Source of the DNA: Mobiluncus porci
GTDB taxonomy: Bacteria; Actinomycetota; Actinomycetes; Actinomycetales; Actinomycetaceae
Assembly: GCF_009695935.1 (NCBI RefSeq)
Contig: NZ_VUMY01000001.1
Span: 1 to 64,000, forward strand
Direction of reading: 5' to 3'
DNA: 64,000 nucleotides
The position numbers were made by a program, and so were the translations under genes. Under the pieces are notes generated by a model, which was given only the letters and a program-made list of their open reading frames with translations, made no database searches and was not told the DNA's origin. Positions 6,810-14,750 of the stretch are shown here, piece by piece (position 1 is the first letter of the stretch; each line of letters opens with the position of its first letter).

Positions 6810-8197
6810 GAGGGAATCTCAAGATGTTGCAGAAACTAGGAAAAACAGCTTTAGCAAGTGTTGCCGCTCTTGGCATGATTGGCTTGGGTGGTCTGATGGT
6901 GGGCTCGCAAGCCTATGCCGAGGGGATTCCCTACGAGCGTCTCGCCGGCTCTACGGGCGTCGAGACCTCCTTGGCGGTCGCGAGATACACTTGGGGCACC
7001 GAGTGGCCGGTCGTTTATGTGGCTTCCAACCGCAACCCGGTTGATGCCCTTCCGGCAGCTGCGATTGGTGACGGCCCGGTGGTTTTGACCGATGGCATCA
7101 ACTTGAATCTTGGCGGCGCGAATGTCGGCAAGATCGTGATTCTTGGAGGAACTGGCGCGGTTCCGGCGGATATTGAAGTTCAGGCTCAAAGCCTTGCGAC
7201 CGCGGGGGTGGAGCGTCTCGCGGGGGCTGATCGCAACATGACTGCTCGGGCCATTGCCGACCGGTGGATGCAGGTAAACGGCATGGCCAAAAAGGCTTAT
7301 ATCACCAGGAATGCTGACACTGGCTCCCCGGATGCGGTGGCAGCTTCGGCACTTCGTGACGGTCCGATTCTCACTTTTACCACCGACGGCTCCATGACCG
7401 AACTCATGATTTATCTCGGACGCATGGTGCCGGGTCTGCAGGAAGTCGTTGCATTGGGTGGTGAAGCGGCGGTTCCAACCGGTGTACTCAATGTGGCGGT
7501 TGACGGGCCTGAAAAGTCACGGCTTGCCGGCCCGAACCGTTACGCTACTGCTTTCGAGATTGCGAAAACATCCGGTAAGGGCAGAACTGTTTATGTTGCG
7601 GCAGGCACCGCACTCAAAGACGCTATGGTTGCCGGGGCAGCTCAAGACGGGCCGATTCTCTTGACGCCTCCGAGCGGGGAAGGCACCTTTGACCAGATTC
7701 TCACCTTGGGTGCAACCAAGATTGTCTTCGTTGGTGGAGAAGGTGTTTTGCCCGATTCGACCGTGGCCATGGCTGCTGGGATCAGATCTGGTTCCGATGA
7801 TGGAGCAGCCGCCGACGGCAAAGGTCTTGAGTTTACCGGGACGGTTCGTTACATGAGCCTGACCGAGCTCGCCGACTTCCAGAATCTGAGCCTGGAGAAA
7901 GCCCAAAAGATGGGGAACCCTAGTTTTGACTACGTGATTTTGGTACTGGATAAACCCACTGCCATCTCGGCTTCATATGCCTCCGATGGTACGGGGATAT
8001 CCCCAGAAACACGGACAGTTTCGATTATCGGCCTCGCCGTTGGCGCCAAGGAAGACATCCTGGAATGGAAGGGTTCTGACGGCAAACATGTTACTGTGGA
8101 GGTTGCTCCCAAGGCGCTGTTCTGGCCTTCCGATGTGCGGCTTCCGATTGATGCGGTACATGCGGATGACGCCATCGTGACTGACCAGAATGCTTGA
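6806..8197 (+). CDS. Secreted protein with three cell-wall-binding (CWB2) repeats
   Basis: The 463-residue precursor has a Sec signal peptide (basic MRGNLKMLQKLGK, a hydrophobic stretch, then SQAYAEG). Three putative cell-wall-binding repeat 2 units follow: one starting YERLAGSTGVETSLAVAR, one around VERLAGADRNMTARAIADRW, and one around SRLAGPNRYATAFEIAK, each with the VVLGG/VALGG-type core. CWB2 triplets bind anionic wall polymers and anchor surface proteins. The last 120 residues, after AMAAGIRSG, form a separate domain that I do not recognise. The start is either GTG 6806, coupled to the upstream stop, or ATG 6824. It ends at a perfect 19-bp terminator. Confidence 0.88.
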   Translation: MRGNLKMLQKLGKTALASVAALGMIGLGGLMVGSQAYAEGIPYERLAGSTGVETSLAVARYTWGTEWPVVYVASNRNPVDALPAAAIGDGPVVLTDGINLNLGGANVGKIVILGGTGAVPADIEVQAQSLATAGVERLAGADRNMTARAIADRWMQVNGMAKKAYITRNADTGSPDAVAASALRDGPILTFTTDGSMTELMIYLGRMVPGLQEVVALGGEAAVPTGVLNVAVDGPEKSRLAGPNRYATAFEIAKTSGKGRTVYVAAGTALKDAMVAGAAQDGPILLTPPSGEGTFDQILTLGATKIVFVGGEGVLPDSTVAMAAGIRSGSDDGAAADGKGLEFTGTVRYMSLTELADFQNLSLEKAQKMGNPSFDYVILVLDKPTAISASYASDGTGISPETRTVSIIGLAVGAKEDILEWKGSDGKHVTVEVAPKALFWPSDVRLPIDAVHADDAIVTDQNA

Positions 8198-8207
8198 TTG
8201 ACTAGTT

Positions 8208-8250
8208 ATGTGTTTTGGCGGCTGAGTTCTCAGCCGCCAAAACACATTTA
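8208..8250. terminator. Strong hairpin terminator, possibly bidirectional
   Basis: Perfect 19-bp arms (8208-8226 and 8229-8247), ATGTGTTTTGGCGGCTGAG and its complement, meet around a minimal loop. An A/T-rich flank lies on both sides, so it can serve the plus-strand operon that ends at 8197 and may also stop read-through from the opposing SPFH gene. Confidence 0.85.
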
Positions 8251-8301
8251 ATGAGTGAGACGAGTGGGGATAGGTTGTACGAAACACTGGGGACGGGTCA
8301 T

Positions 8302-8334
8302 GGTGTCTCATGAAGCAAAGCGAAGTGAGACACC
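8302..8334 (-). repeat. 9-bp inverted repeat downstream of the SPFH gene
   Basis: GGTGTCTCA (8302-8310) and TGAGACACC (8326-8334) form a hairpin with a 15-nt loop, 26 bp beyond the minus-strand gene's stop codon. There is no T run, so it may be a 3'-end stabiliser rather than a terminator. Confidence 0.45.
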
Positions 8335-8359
8335 CTCAGGCCTATCCTCACGTGTTTCC

Positions 8360-9556
8360 TCAACCAACCTGAGTTCCACACTGGGGGCAGAACTTCGGCT
8401 TCGGGTCACCAAGCGCAGTGCCACAGTTCGCACAGAACCCCCCGCCAACGGCCGGAGCCGCGGGTTGCGGTTGGCCACATTGGGAACAGAACTTGCCGGT
8501 ATTTTGCGCACCACAAGAACACGTCCAGGCAGCGCCTGTCGGAGCCGCGGCCTGCTGCTGAGCCATAGCTTGCTGCTGAATCTGGGCCTGGTTGGAAGCC
8601 GAAGCGGCTCCCATGAAACCGCCACCTGCCTGCATTCCCAAGCCGACCCCCATCATTGCCGCACCCGCACCAGCCGGGTTGGAACCGGCGGCTTGAATCC
8701 CGCCAGCTACCGCGCTCTGGACATAGCCTTCGCGAATGTTTGGGTCGCCCATCATGGCGCCCTGGTTGCGTATGTCGATCATCTTGCGAGACTGCTCGTC
8801 ATAAGAAACCGAAGCGATACCCACCGCTTGGACTTCGATGCCGCGCTGTTGTTCCCAGTCCTCGTCCAGCGCGTCGCGCATATACTTCGAGAGTTCAGAG
8901 ACATGGGACTGCACCTGGGAGATGCGAATCCCGTCGACGCTCATCTTGTTGAGCGCCACCGAGAAAGCCTCTAAGAATTCGGCCTGGTACTGTTCCTTGA
9001 TGTCATCAATGTGCACCCGCTCGGCGTCTCTAGGGATTGCTTCCATATAGAACTTCAACGGGTCGACGATGCGAATCGAATACACGCCGTGAGCCCGCAA
9101 GAACAGTTCCGCGTTATAGAAATTGTCGAAGTATTGGATGGCATTCGGGGTGCCGAACTTGATGCCTTTAATCTCTTGGAGATTAATGAAGTAGGCTTTC
9201 TGCTGGCCCGAGGGGGCTCCGCCGAACTTGAAACGCTCCCACGTGTCTTGCAGGGCTTGACCGAACTGTCCGGAAAACAGTGAAGGAGACGACTCCGAGT
9301 TGAAGGTGTAGGCTCCGGCTTCGGTCGAGAAATCCACGATTTTGCCGGAGTCCGTGATCAGCATGGCTTGGTTATCGTAGACGAGAATCTTCGAGCCATT
9401 GGAGATGATATCCCCAGTTCCGCGATTGTTAGCGCGCAACTGCTGACCGCGCACGAACACGATGCCTTCACCCATGTCTTGAGCTGCAATCGCATCGAGC
9501 CACTGGTCTTGGATAGCTCCGCCGATGCTCCCGGTCACTGCTTGAATGAGACCCAT
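8360..9556 (-). CDS. SPFH (band 7) domain protein with C-terminal zinc ribbons, YdjI-like
   Basis: The 398-residue protein has an SPFH/virion-core-like domain over roughly residues 1-300 (MGLIQAVTGSIGGAIQDQWL, then FVRGQQLRANNRGTGDI). An Ala/Gln/Met-rich linker follows, then two or three zinc-ribbon knuckles (CSCG...FCSQCG, FCANCG...FCPQCG). This is the layout of Bacillus subtilis YdjI, encoded with PspA, YdjG and YdjH and linked to membrane-stress protection. Homologues of YdjG and YdjH lie just across the divergent promoter. The ATG at 9556 is chosen because AAAAAGGAGGACATT precedes it; the open frame extends 62 codons further without a plausible start site. Promoter P2 drives it. Confidence 0.88.
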   Translation of the reverse strand: MGLIQAVTGSIGGAIQDQWLDAIAAQDMGEGIVFVRGQQLRANNRGTGDIISNGSKILVYDNQAMLITDSGKIVDFSTEAGAYTFNSESSPSLFSGQFGQALQDTWERFKFGGAPSGQQKAYFINLQEIKGIKFGTPNAIQYFDNFYNAELFLRAHGVYSIRIVDPLKFYMEAIPRDAERVHIDDIKEQYQAEFLEAFSVALNKMSVDGIRISQVQSHVSELSKYMRDALDEDWEQQRGIEVQAVGIASVSYDEQSRKMIDIRNQGAMMGDPNIREGYVQSAVAGGIQAAGSNPAGAGAAMMGVGLGMQAGGGFMGAASASNQAQIQQQAMAQQQAAAPTGAAWTCSCGAQNTGKFCSQCGQPQPAAPAVGGGFCANCGTALGDPKPKFCPQCGTQVG

Positions 9557-9644
9557 AATGTCCTCCTTTTTCAATAATCGGTTGGTTGAACCCTTGTCTG
9601 TTCCCATTCTTTCAGGCGGGAGCCGACTGTGGGGCACATTGGCT

Positions 9645-9691
9645 AGTCTTTCAAGAAACTGCGCCGCGGGGATACACCCAAATGGGTGAAA
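9645..9691 (-). promoter_or_regulatory. Regulated promoter P2 (minus strand) for the SPFH gene
   Basis: On the minus strand, CACCC-N4-GGGTG (9675-9688) with the same TTT and TA flanks is followed after exactly 18 bp by TTGA (9654-9651) and the -10-like AAGACT (9650-9645). Centre-to-minus-10 spacing is 31.5 bp, as in P1 and P3. The start codon lies about 90 bp downstream. Confidence 0.65.
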
Positions 9692-9718
9692 AACGAGGCA
9701 TCCGCGTCCTCCCCCTTT

Positions 9719-9765
9719 TTTCACCCTTAAGGGTGTATTCAAACCTGCATGCGGATTGACACAAT
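9719..9765 (+). promoter_or_regulatory. Regulated promoter P3 for the DUF4428/ydjGH-like operon
   Basis: CACCC-TTAA-GGGTG (9722-9735), flanked by TTT and TA, is followed 18 bp later by TTGA (9756-9759) and the -10-like CACAAT (9760-9765). It is divergent from P2, with palindrome centres 47 bp apart. The gene start at 9818 has AAGGAG five bases upstream. Confidence 0.65.
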
Positions 9766-9817
9766 GGGGTTACCAAAGCAGGAGTCCCCTCGGGGCAGTC
9801 AATCTCAAGGAGTCATC

Positions 9818-10828
9818 ATGGGTTTGTTCGATTCGAAAGAATGCGCGTTGTGCGGCGAGAAAGCTGGCATGTTCACGAAACAGAAACTGCAAGACGGTTT
9901 CCTCTGCGGGGACTGCAAAAAGAAACTCTCGGATCTGTCCAGCGGCTGGAAAGAGCGCACGATCTCTGATGTGAATGAACATCTGCAGCTGCGTGAAGCC
10001 AATAAAGAAAAATCCTCCCAGTTCCAGGTCAGCCGAGCCATCGGTGCCGGAGGCTCCCTGGAGATAGACGATGCCCATGGCTGGTTTCGTTTCAAGATCG
10101 GCAGAGACTATCAGCAAGGCAACGCCCAGGTCTTTGGATTCAACGAGCTGGGTAATTTCTATGCCGAAATCCACTACGATGCCTATGCCGATGACGAGGA
10201 CAATGACGGGGTGCCAGACCAGTTCGATCCCGATTCCCGGGACTTCAATCGCAACCGCAATACGATGATGGGCGCCATGATGCGGGCGGGAGAACTCAAT
10301 TCGCAATCCGCCAATATGTTTGTCCAAGCCTCCGGTTTAGCGCAGTATTTCCGCTCGATTGGTTCACAAATCAACGATGCCGGGATGCCTGCCGAAGTTA
10401 CTGACGTCACGATGGTGGTGGGGACGACTTCGCGTTTCTGGCCGGAGGTGCGGCTGCGCAGCGCCTACTTCGGTTCCGGCGGCTCGGATCAGCAGCGTCT
10501 GCAAGATGCTCAACAGACCATTCAAGCCCTGATGCAGATTCGCGGCGGCGCCGGCGGGGGTGCCGGGATGATGGCGCAACCGGGGATGGTGCCCCAGCAA
10601 GGCATGGGGATGGCACAGCAAGGGATGATGGCGCAACCGGGGATGGTGCCCCAGCAAGGCATGGGGATGGCACAGCAAGGGATGATGGCGCAACCGGGGA
10701 TGGTGCCCCAGCAAGGCATGGGGATGGCTCCTCAAGCCGCGACACCGGCGTCACCGAGTCTTTGCCCGAGCTGCAATGCGCCTGTAAACGGAGCCTTCTG
10801 CCCCAACTGTGGCACTAAACTGTCATAA
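9818..10828 (+). CDS. DUF4428-type zinc protein with 19-residue repeats and a C-terminal zinc ribbon
   Basis: The 336-residue product opens with a CxxC...CxxC knuckle (CALCGEKAG...FLCGDCKKKL) typical of DUF4428. A globular middle follows with an acidic calcium-loop-like stretch (DDEDNDGVPDQFDPDSRDF). Then come three copies of a 19-residue Met/Gln/Pro-rich repeat (57 bp each, about 10565-10728), and the protein closes with a zinc ribbon (CPSCNAPVNGAFCPNCG). ATG 9818 is chosen for the AAGGAG at optimal spacing. It is the first gene of the operon that also encodes the YdjG- and YdjH-like proteins. Its function is unknown; co-regulation suggests a cytoplasmic adaptor in membrane stress. Confidence 0.8.
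   Translation: MGLFDSKECALCGEKAGMFTKQKLQDGFLCGDCKKKLSDLSSGWKERTISDVNEHLQLREANKEKSSQFQVSRAIGAGGSLEIDDAHGWFRFKIGRDYQQGNAQVFGFNELGNFYAEIHYDAYADDEDNDGVPDQFDPDSRDFNRNRNTMMGAMMRAGELNSQSANMFVQASGLAQYFRSIGSQINDAGMPAEVTDVTMVVGTTSRFWPEVRLRSAYFGSGGSDQQRLQDAQQTIQALMQIRGGAGGGAGMMAQPGMVPQQGMGMAQQGMMAQPGMVPQQGMGMAQQGMMAQPGMVPQQGMGMAPQAATPASPSLCPSCNAPVNGAFCPNCGTKLS
10565..10728 (+). repeat. 57-bp tandem repeat, three copies, in-frame
   Basis: Units begin at about 10565, 10622 and 10679. They are almost identical at the DNA level, so they are either young or kept alike by recombination. Each encodes GMMAQPGMVPQQGMGMAQQ; the third is slightly shortened. Copy number is likely to vary between strains. Confidence 0.9.
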
Positions 10829-10858
10829 GGGGAAACAGCCACTGTGAGGGAGTGAACC

Positions 10859-12067
10859 ATGAGTGATGTGCAGTTGAAGTGTCCGAGCTGCGGGGCGCCG
10901 ATAAACTTCGATGTCTCGAGTGGGAAAATGCAATGTGGGTATTGCACAGCCACTTTTACCGTTGAGGAAGTCAATCAATTCAACGGCATCGCCCAAGCCA
11001 ATGCGGAACTGGCGATGGCTCATGAACAGCAAACCGGGGGTGCAGCTGCCCGGACTCTTGCGGGGCAGGGAGCGGCGACGATCCCGAATCCTGGCGGCGG
11101 CCAGATGGGAACGGTTCCATCCGCTGAGGAAACCGGATGGGTGGAACCGCCTCCCACCTACCTGGATGAATCCACTGGCCAGCAAATGGCGCAGTTTCAG
11201 TGCAATTCCTGCGGCGGCGAAATCATCGGCAGTCCCGACATGGTTTCGTCGAAATGTCCCTGGTGCAACAATAACTTCGTGGCGACCGGACAGTTGACGC
11301 GCACGCGCGTCCCGGATCGAATGATTCCCTTCGGGATGACCAAGGAACAAGCGCTGGCGGCGTTCAAGGAAAAGATGAAAGGTCTCAAACTGCTCCCCAG
11401 GGCTTTCACCCGGGCGAAACTCGACGATATCCAAGGCGTCTACGTCCCCTACTGGCTCTACGATGCCTCCGTATCGGGGCAAGCCGTTTTCGAGGGCTCC
11501 AGAACCCGCACCTGGATTGCGGGGGACACCGAATACACCGAGCACAATGTCTACACTGTTTCCCGCGCCTGCCGGGTGGACTATCTCGATGTGCCGGTGG
11601 CGGGAACCTCCAAAATCACTGCGAACATCACCGAGTCCATAGAGCCTTTCGACTATTCCAAATCCACCGACTTTTCTCCCGCCTACCTGACGGGTTTCAT
11701 GACGAATAAGTACGATGTGGAAGCCGAACAGGCCAATCCGCGGGCTTTGGAGCGGATGAAAGATTCCACCATCGCAACCATGCGGGATTCCGTGCTGGGC
11801 TTCGATTCGGTTCAAGAGATTTCGAGTTCCGTGGCTCCGACCTTCGGCGCACTCGAATACGTGTTTTTGCCGCTGTGGCTGATGAACATTAGCTGGGATG
11901 GGAAAAACTACAACTATGCGATGAACGGTCAAACCGGGAAGTTTGTCGGAGAGTTCCCGGTTTCGAAAGCCAAGTTCTGGGGTGGTTTTGCGGCCATCGC
12001 AGTGTCTTTGTTCGCGATTCTGGGAGGGCTGTTCGTGCCGTTCCTGATGCCGCTGCTGATGAACTAG
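10859..12067 (+). CDS. YdjG-like membrane protein with two N-terminal zinc ribbons
   Basis: The 402-residue protein starts with LKCPSCGAPINFD...MQCGYC (residues about 6-28). A second ribbon, FQCNSCGGEI...SSKCPWC, lies near 118-140. A large beta-rich domain of the YdjG type follows (PFGMTKEQALAAFKEKMKG, YVPYWLYDASVSG, YVFLPLWLMNISWDGK), and the protein ends with one or two C-terminal membrane helices (about 372-400). In Bacillus the homologue sits in the membrane and recruits PspA. It lies 30 bp after the DUF4428 gene and 12 bp before the TPM gene. No pspA is present in this window, so its partner here may be the SPFH protein. Confidence 0.85.
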   Translation: MSDVQLKCPSCGAPINFDVSSGKMQCGYCTATFTVEEVNQFNGIAQANAELAMAHEQQTGGAAARTLAGQGAATIPNPGGGQMGTVPSAEETGWVEPPPTYLDESTGQQMAQFQCNSCGGEIIGSPDMVSSKCPWCNNNFVATGQLTRTRVPDRMIPFGMTKEQALAAFKEKMKGLKLLPRAFTRAKLDDIQGVYVPYWLYDASVSGQAVFEGSRTRTWIAGDTEYTEHNVYTVSRACRVDYLDVPVAGTSKITANITESIEPFDYSKSTDFSPAYLTGFMTNKYDVEAEQANPRALERMKDSTIATMRDSVLGFDSVQEISSSVAPTFGALEYVFLPLWLMNISWDGKNYNYAMNGQTGKFVGEFPVSKAKFWGGFAAIAVSLFAILGGLFVPFLMPLLMN

Positions 12068-12079
12068 GAGAGTGAGACA

Positions 12080-12949
12080 ATGAAACGCTTTCGCCACAAA
12101 ACGTATCACGCGCTGGCTGCCTTGGGTTTGGCTGTGCTGTCGACGATCGGTTTCGGTCTCCCGACGGCGTGCGGGGCTCCTGCCACAGCGGCACACCCCG
12201 ACTCCATCCTCGAGGCGAGGGTTGCGAAGGATCAGTTCATCTTCGATGAGGCAGGACTGTTTTCTGACTCCAATATCCAGTCTTGGGAGGAGCGCTCTGC
12301 GCAGTATTCCGCGCAATACGGCATCGGCATCTATATCGTGACGACCCCGTCTTTGGAGGGCATCGATCCGCGCGACTGGACCATAGATTTCTTTCACCGC
12401 CACGAGCTAGGCATCGGTGCGGAGGCGAGCGGAGAAATCCTCATGATTTGCCCCGAATCTCGCGACATGCATATCGGCGGTCAAGGATTGGGGGAGCAGG
12501 CCTTCACCAACTACGGGGTTGATGAGCTGCTGTCAGCCCTGAAAGAACCGCTGGGTGATGACGACTGGAACGGAGGTGGGGATCTCTTCCTGGAGATGTC
12601 CGGGGAGTATCTGGAGCAGTGGGAGGCTGGAACTCCCTACGACACTGATCACAAGCGTCCCCTCAAGATGACGGCTACGTCCACCCTGGTTGGGGTTGGA
12701 GCCGCTGCCGGCGGCGGTGCGGCTGCCGGGGGAGGTGTCATGTCGATGATGAAGAAGAAGCACAACACCCTGCGGCTCCAAGCCGGAGCGAAACATTACG
12801 TGGTGCCGGGGTCGGCTGAGATCACCGCGGCTAATGAGGTCTTGAGCCACAGCTACATCACCACCCGCACCATCGAAAGCGATGATGATTCCGGAAGCGG
12901 CTCTAGCTACTCCAGCGGCGGTTGGACCGGAGGTTCTTCCAAGTTCTGA
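12080..12949 (+). CDS. Exported TPM-domain protein (YdjH/YgcG-like)
   Basis: The 289-residue precursor has a signal peptide (MKRFRHKTYHALAALGLAVL, cleavage near ACGAPATAA). A TPM domain follows, starting DEAGLFSDSNIQSWEERS and containing GIGIYIVTT, SGEILMICPESRDMHI and GGGDLFLEM. A Gly/Ala-rich probable membrane segment (about 195-218) then leads to MKKKHNTLRL and a Gly/Ser-rich C-terminus (SSYSSGGWTGGSSKF) typical of YgcG proteins. TPM domains face the outside and are linked to membrane-complex repair; in Bacillus, YdjH works with YdjG and PspA. A GGAGAGTGAGACA stretch precedes the ATG. Confidence 0.85.
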   Translation: MKRFRHKTYHALAALGLAVLSTIGFGLPTACGAPATAAHPDSILEARVAKDQFIFDEAGLFSDSNIQSWEERSAQYSAQYGIGIYIVTTPSLEGIDPRDWTIDFFHRHELGIGAEASGEILMICPESRDMHIGGQGLGEQAFTNYGVDELLSALKEPLGDDDWNGGGDLFLEMSGEYLEQWEAGTPYDTDHKRPLKMTATSTLVGVGAAAGGGAAAGGGVMSMMKKKHNTLRLQAGAKHYVVPGSAEITAANEVLSHSYITTRTIESDDDSGSGSSYSSGGWTGGSSKF

Positions 12950-12959
12950 GCGTAACACC

Positions 12960-14750
12960 ATGTATTTGAGCCGCAGCACCAAGCACGTCCTGATAATCTG
13001 TGCGATCTTGGTGGGACTGTCGTGCCTCGCTCACGGGATTGACAGCTACCTCGATTTCCCTTTCTCCAAGAACTACTTGATCTTCATCTGCTACCTCTTC
13101 GCGATGCTGCTGTGGATGCGGCACGTCGCGGCGCGAATCACGCAGCAAAGCCTGCGCCGATACCTGTTCGTGGCTTTCGTGATGCTGAGCCTATGGATGG
13201 CGCTGAGAACCTGGAAATATCTCTTCACCGCTCCGGAAACCGTGGCGGAAAGATACGCCTGGTATCTCTACTACCTGCCCTATCTGGTGTTGCCCCTGGT
13301 GCTGCTGTTGGCGATGCTGCAGGTATCGCGCCCCGTCAACGAGCCGACAGCTTCGGCTTGGTGGTGGCTCACCGTCCCGACCCTGGCGCTGCTGGCGGGG
13401 GTGCTCACCAATGACCTCCACCACCTCGTATTCCGTTTTTTTGGGGACGACTCACCAGCTTACGATCACGGTCCGCTGTTCTTCCTCGTGATGCTGTGGA
13501 TCGCGGGACTCTTCCTCGCGGCTTTTGCGGTGGCACTCATTCGAGCCAGCTACAGTGAACAGCGCCGAAAACTCTGGATTCTCGCCATTCCCCTGGTGGC
13601 AGGGCTCGGTTATCTCCTGGATCAGTTAGTGGGGGCGAGATGGCTGGAGAACTTCATTAAAGTCCCCGAAATGGCAGTGGTGGTGATTGCGGCTTTCATA
13701 GAACTGCTGATAGATATGCGGTGTCTCCCCTCGAACACGGGTTACAGAAAGTTTTGGCAGAATCTGGAGCTGCCGGCGGGAATCGTCGATAAGCAGGGAA
13801 TCCTGCGCTACGCGACGGCGAGCGCCCCCGTGCCGGCTCTCCCCGAACTTCAGCGGGCGCTCCGGAAGGAAGCGGTGCCTTTCGGGACAAACCATTATCT
13901 GCGCGCCCAGGAGATCCCCGGCGGCGCCGTGTTTTGGATTCAGGATGTGAGCGTCGTGAACACCTTGAATCTGAAACTTCACAATGCTGCGGATTTGGAG
14001 CTGCTGGCAAAGACCGTCGAAGACACGCAGGCTGAACACGATCTGTTGGAAGCCAGTCAGTACTGGCTGCAAGAGGCTCAAGCGCTGCAGGCTCCGGTGG
14101 TGGGGAGAATCCGGCAGCAGATGGCAGGTATCCTCCGCCGGTTCGATGCGGACTCCGAGGACGCTGGAGATGACCTGGCTCGGCTGTGTTTCTGGGGGAA
14201 TTATTGGCACAACCTCAAGATGCTGCTGGAGTCAGCCCAAGCCCACTTCGATCCCCGCCAACCCCTAGCGGCTCAGGATACTCCCATCACGACTGCCGAG
14301 TTTGTCGAGGTCATCCGGAGTTGTCTGGAGGCGGCAGCCTTTTCGGGGGCTGATCTGGGCGCAGAGGACTTTGCGGGGGAGACTCGCTGCGCCATCGATT
14401 TAGGCAGCGCCTTAGTCGGACTGGAACTGCTCATGGGAGTGGTAGCAGATCTGCTGAGCGGAGGAATCAGCTTGAAGCTGGAAACATCACCACCCGCGCG
14501 GGTCGGGGCATCGCTAACCACTCAGGAGGCGGCGCCGCCACCCGCAAGGAGTGCCGCGACCGCGGGGGCGGAGCCTTGGACGCTGCGCCTGGAAGTGTCG
14601 GGACTGCCAACAGCGGCGGAGTGGAAAATCACCTCCCCTCCCGTCAGCCCGCCCGGACAAGATACGGTCACTTCCTCGGTGCTATTCACGACCGACACGG
14701 TGGTCTTTAGCTTCGGTTTTTCTCGCCTCTTCGAGCAGGTGCTGCCATGA
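12960..14750 (+). CDS. 7TM sensor with degenerate kinase-like C-terminus (A1)
   Basis: The 596-residue protein has seven predicted membrane helices in the first 260 residues, including YLYYLPYLVLPLVLLLAML and the motif LTNDLHHLVFRF, which match the N-terminal 7TM domain of some histidine kinases. A short PAS-like patch (LPAGIVDKQGILRYAT) and a helical cytoplasmic part follow. No phospho-acceptor His box, N box or G box can be seen, so it is probably a pseudokinase sensor. The ATG at 12960 lies 10 bp after the previous stop. It overlaps the next gene by ATGA. It is a clear paralogue of the 16389 gene (same 7TM core and NDxHH motif). Confidence 0.75.
   Translation: MYLSRSTKHVLIICAILVGLSCLAHGIDSYLDFPFSKNYLIFICYLFAMLLWMRHVAARITQQSLRRYLFVAFVMLSLWMALRTWKYLFTAPETVAERYAWYLYYLPYLVLPLVLLLAMLQVSRPVNEPTASAWWWLTVPTLALLAGVLTNDLHHLVFRFFGDDSPAYDHGPLFFLVMLWIAGLFLAAFAVALIRASYSEQRRKLWILAIPLVAGLGYLLDQLVGARWLENFIKVPEMAVVVIAAFIELLIDMRCLPSNTGYRKFWQNLELPAGIVDKQGILRYATASAPVPALPELQRALRKEAVPFGTNHYLRAQEIPGGAVFWIQDVSVVNTLNLKLHNAADLELLAKTVEDTQAEHDLLEASQYWLQEAQALQAPVVGRIRQQMAGILRRFDADSEDAGDDLARLCFWGNYWHNLKMLLESAQAHFDPRQPLAAQDTPITTAEFVEVIRSCLEAAAFSGADLGAEDFAGETRCAIDLGSALVGLELLMGVVADLLSGGISLKLETSPPARVGASLTTQEAAPPPARSAATAGAEPWTLRLEVSGLPTAAEWKITSPPVSPPGQDTVTSSVLFTTDTVVFSFGFSRLFEQVLP

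Noticed and set aside
8255-8974. 239-codon plus-strand frame
   Set aside because: Antisense to the zinc-ribbon end of the SPFH gene; Ser/Arg/Leu-rich with no domain.
10823-12403. 526-codon open frame on the minus strand
   Set aside because: It lies antisense to the ydjG-like and TPM genes, which have clear domains and ribosome-binding sites. The antisense product is rich in Arg, His and Gly without any motif.
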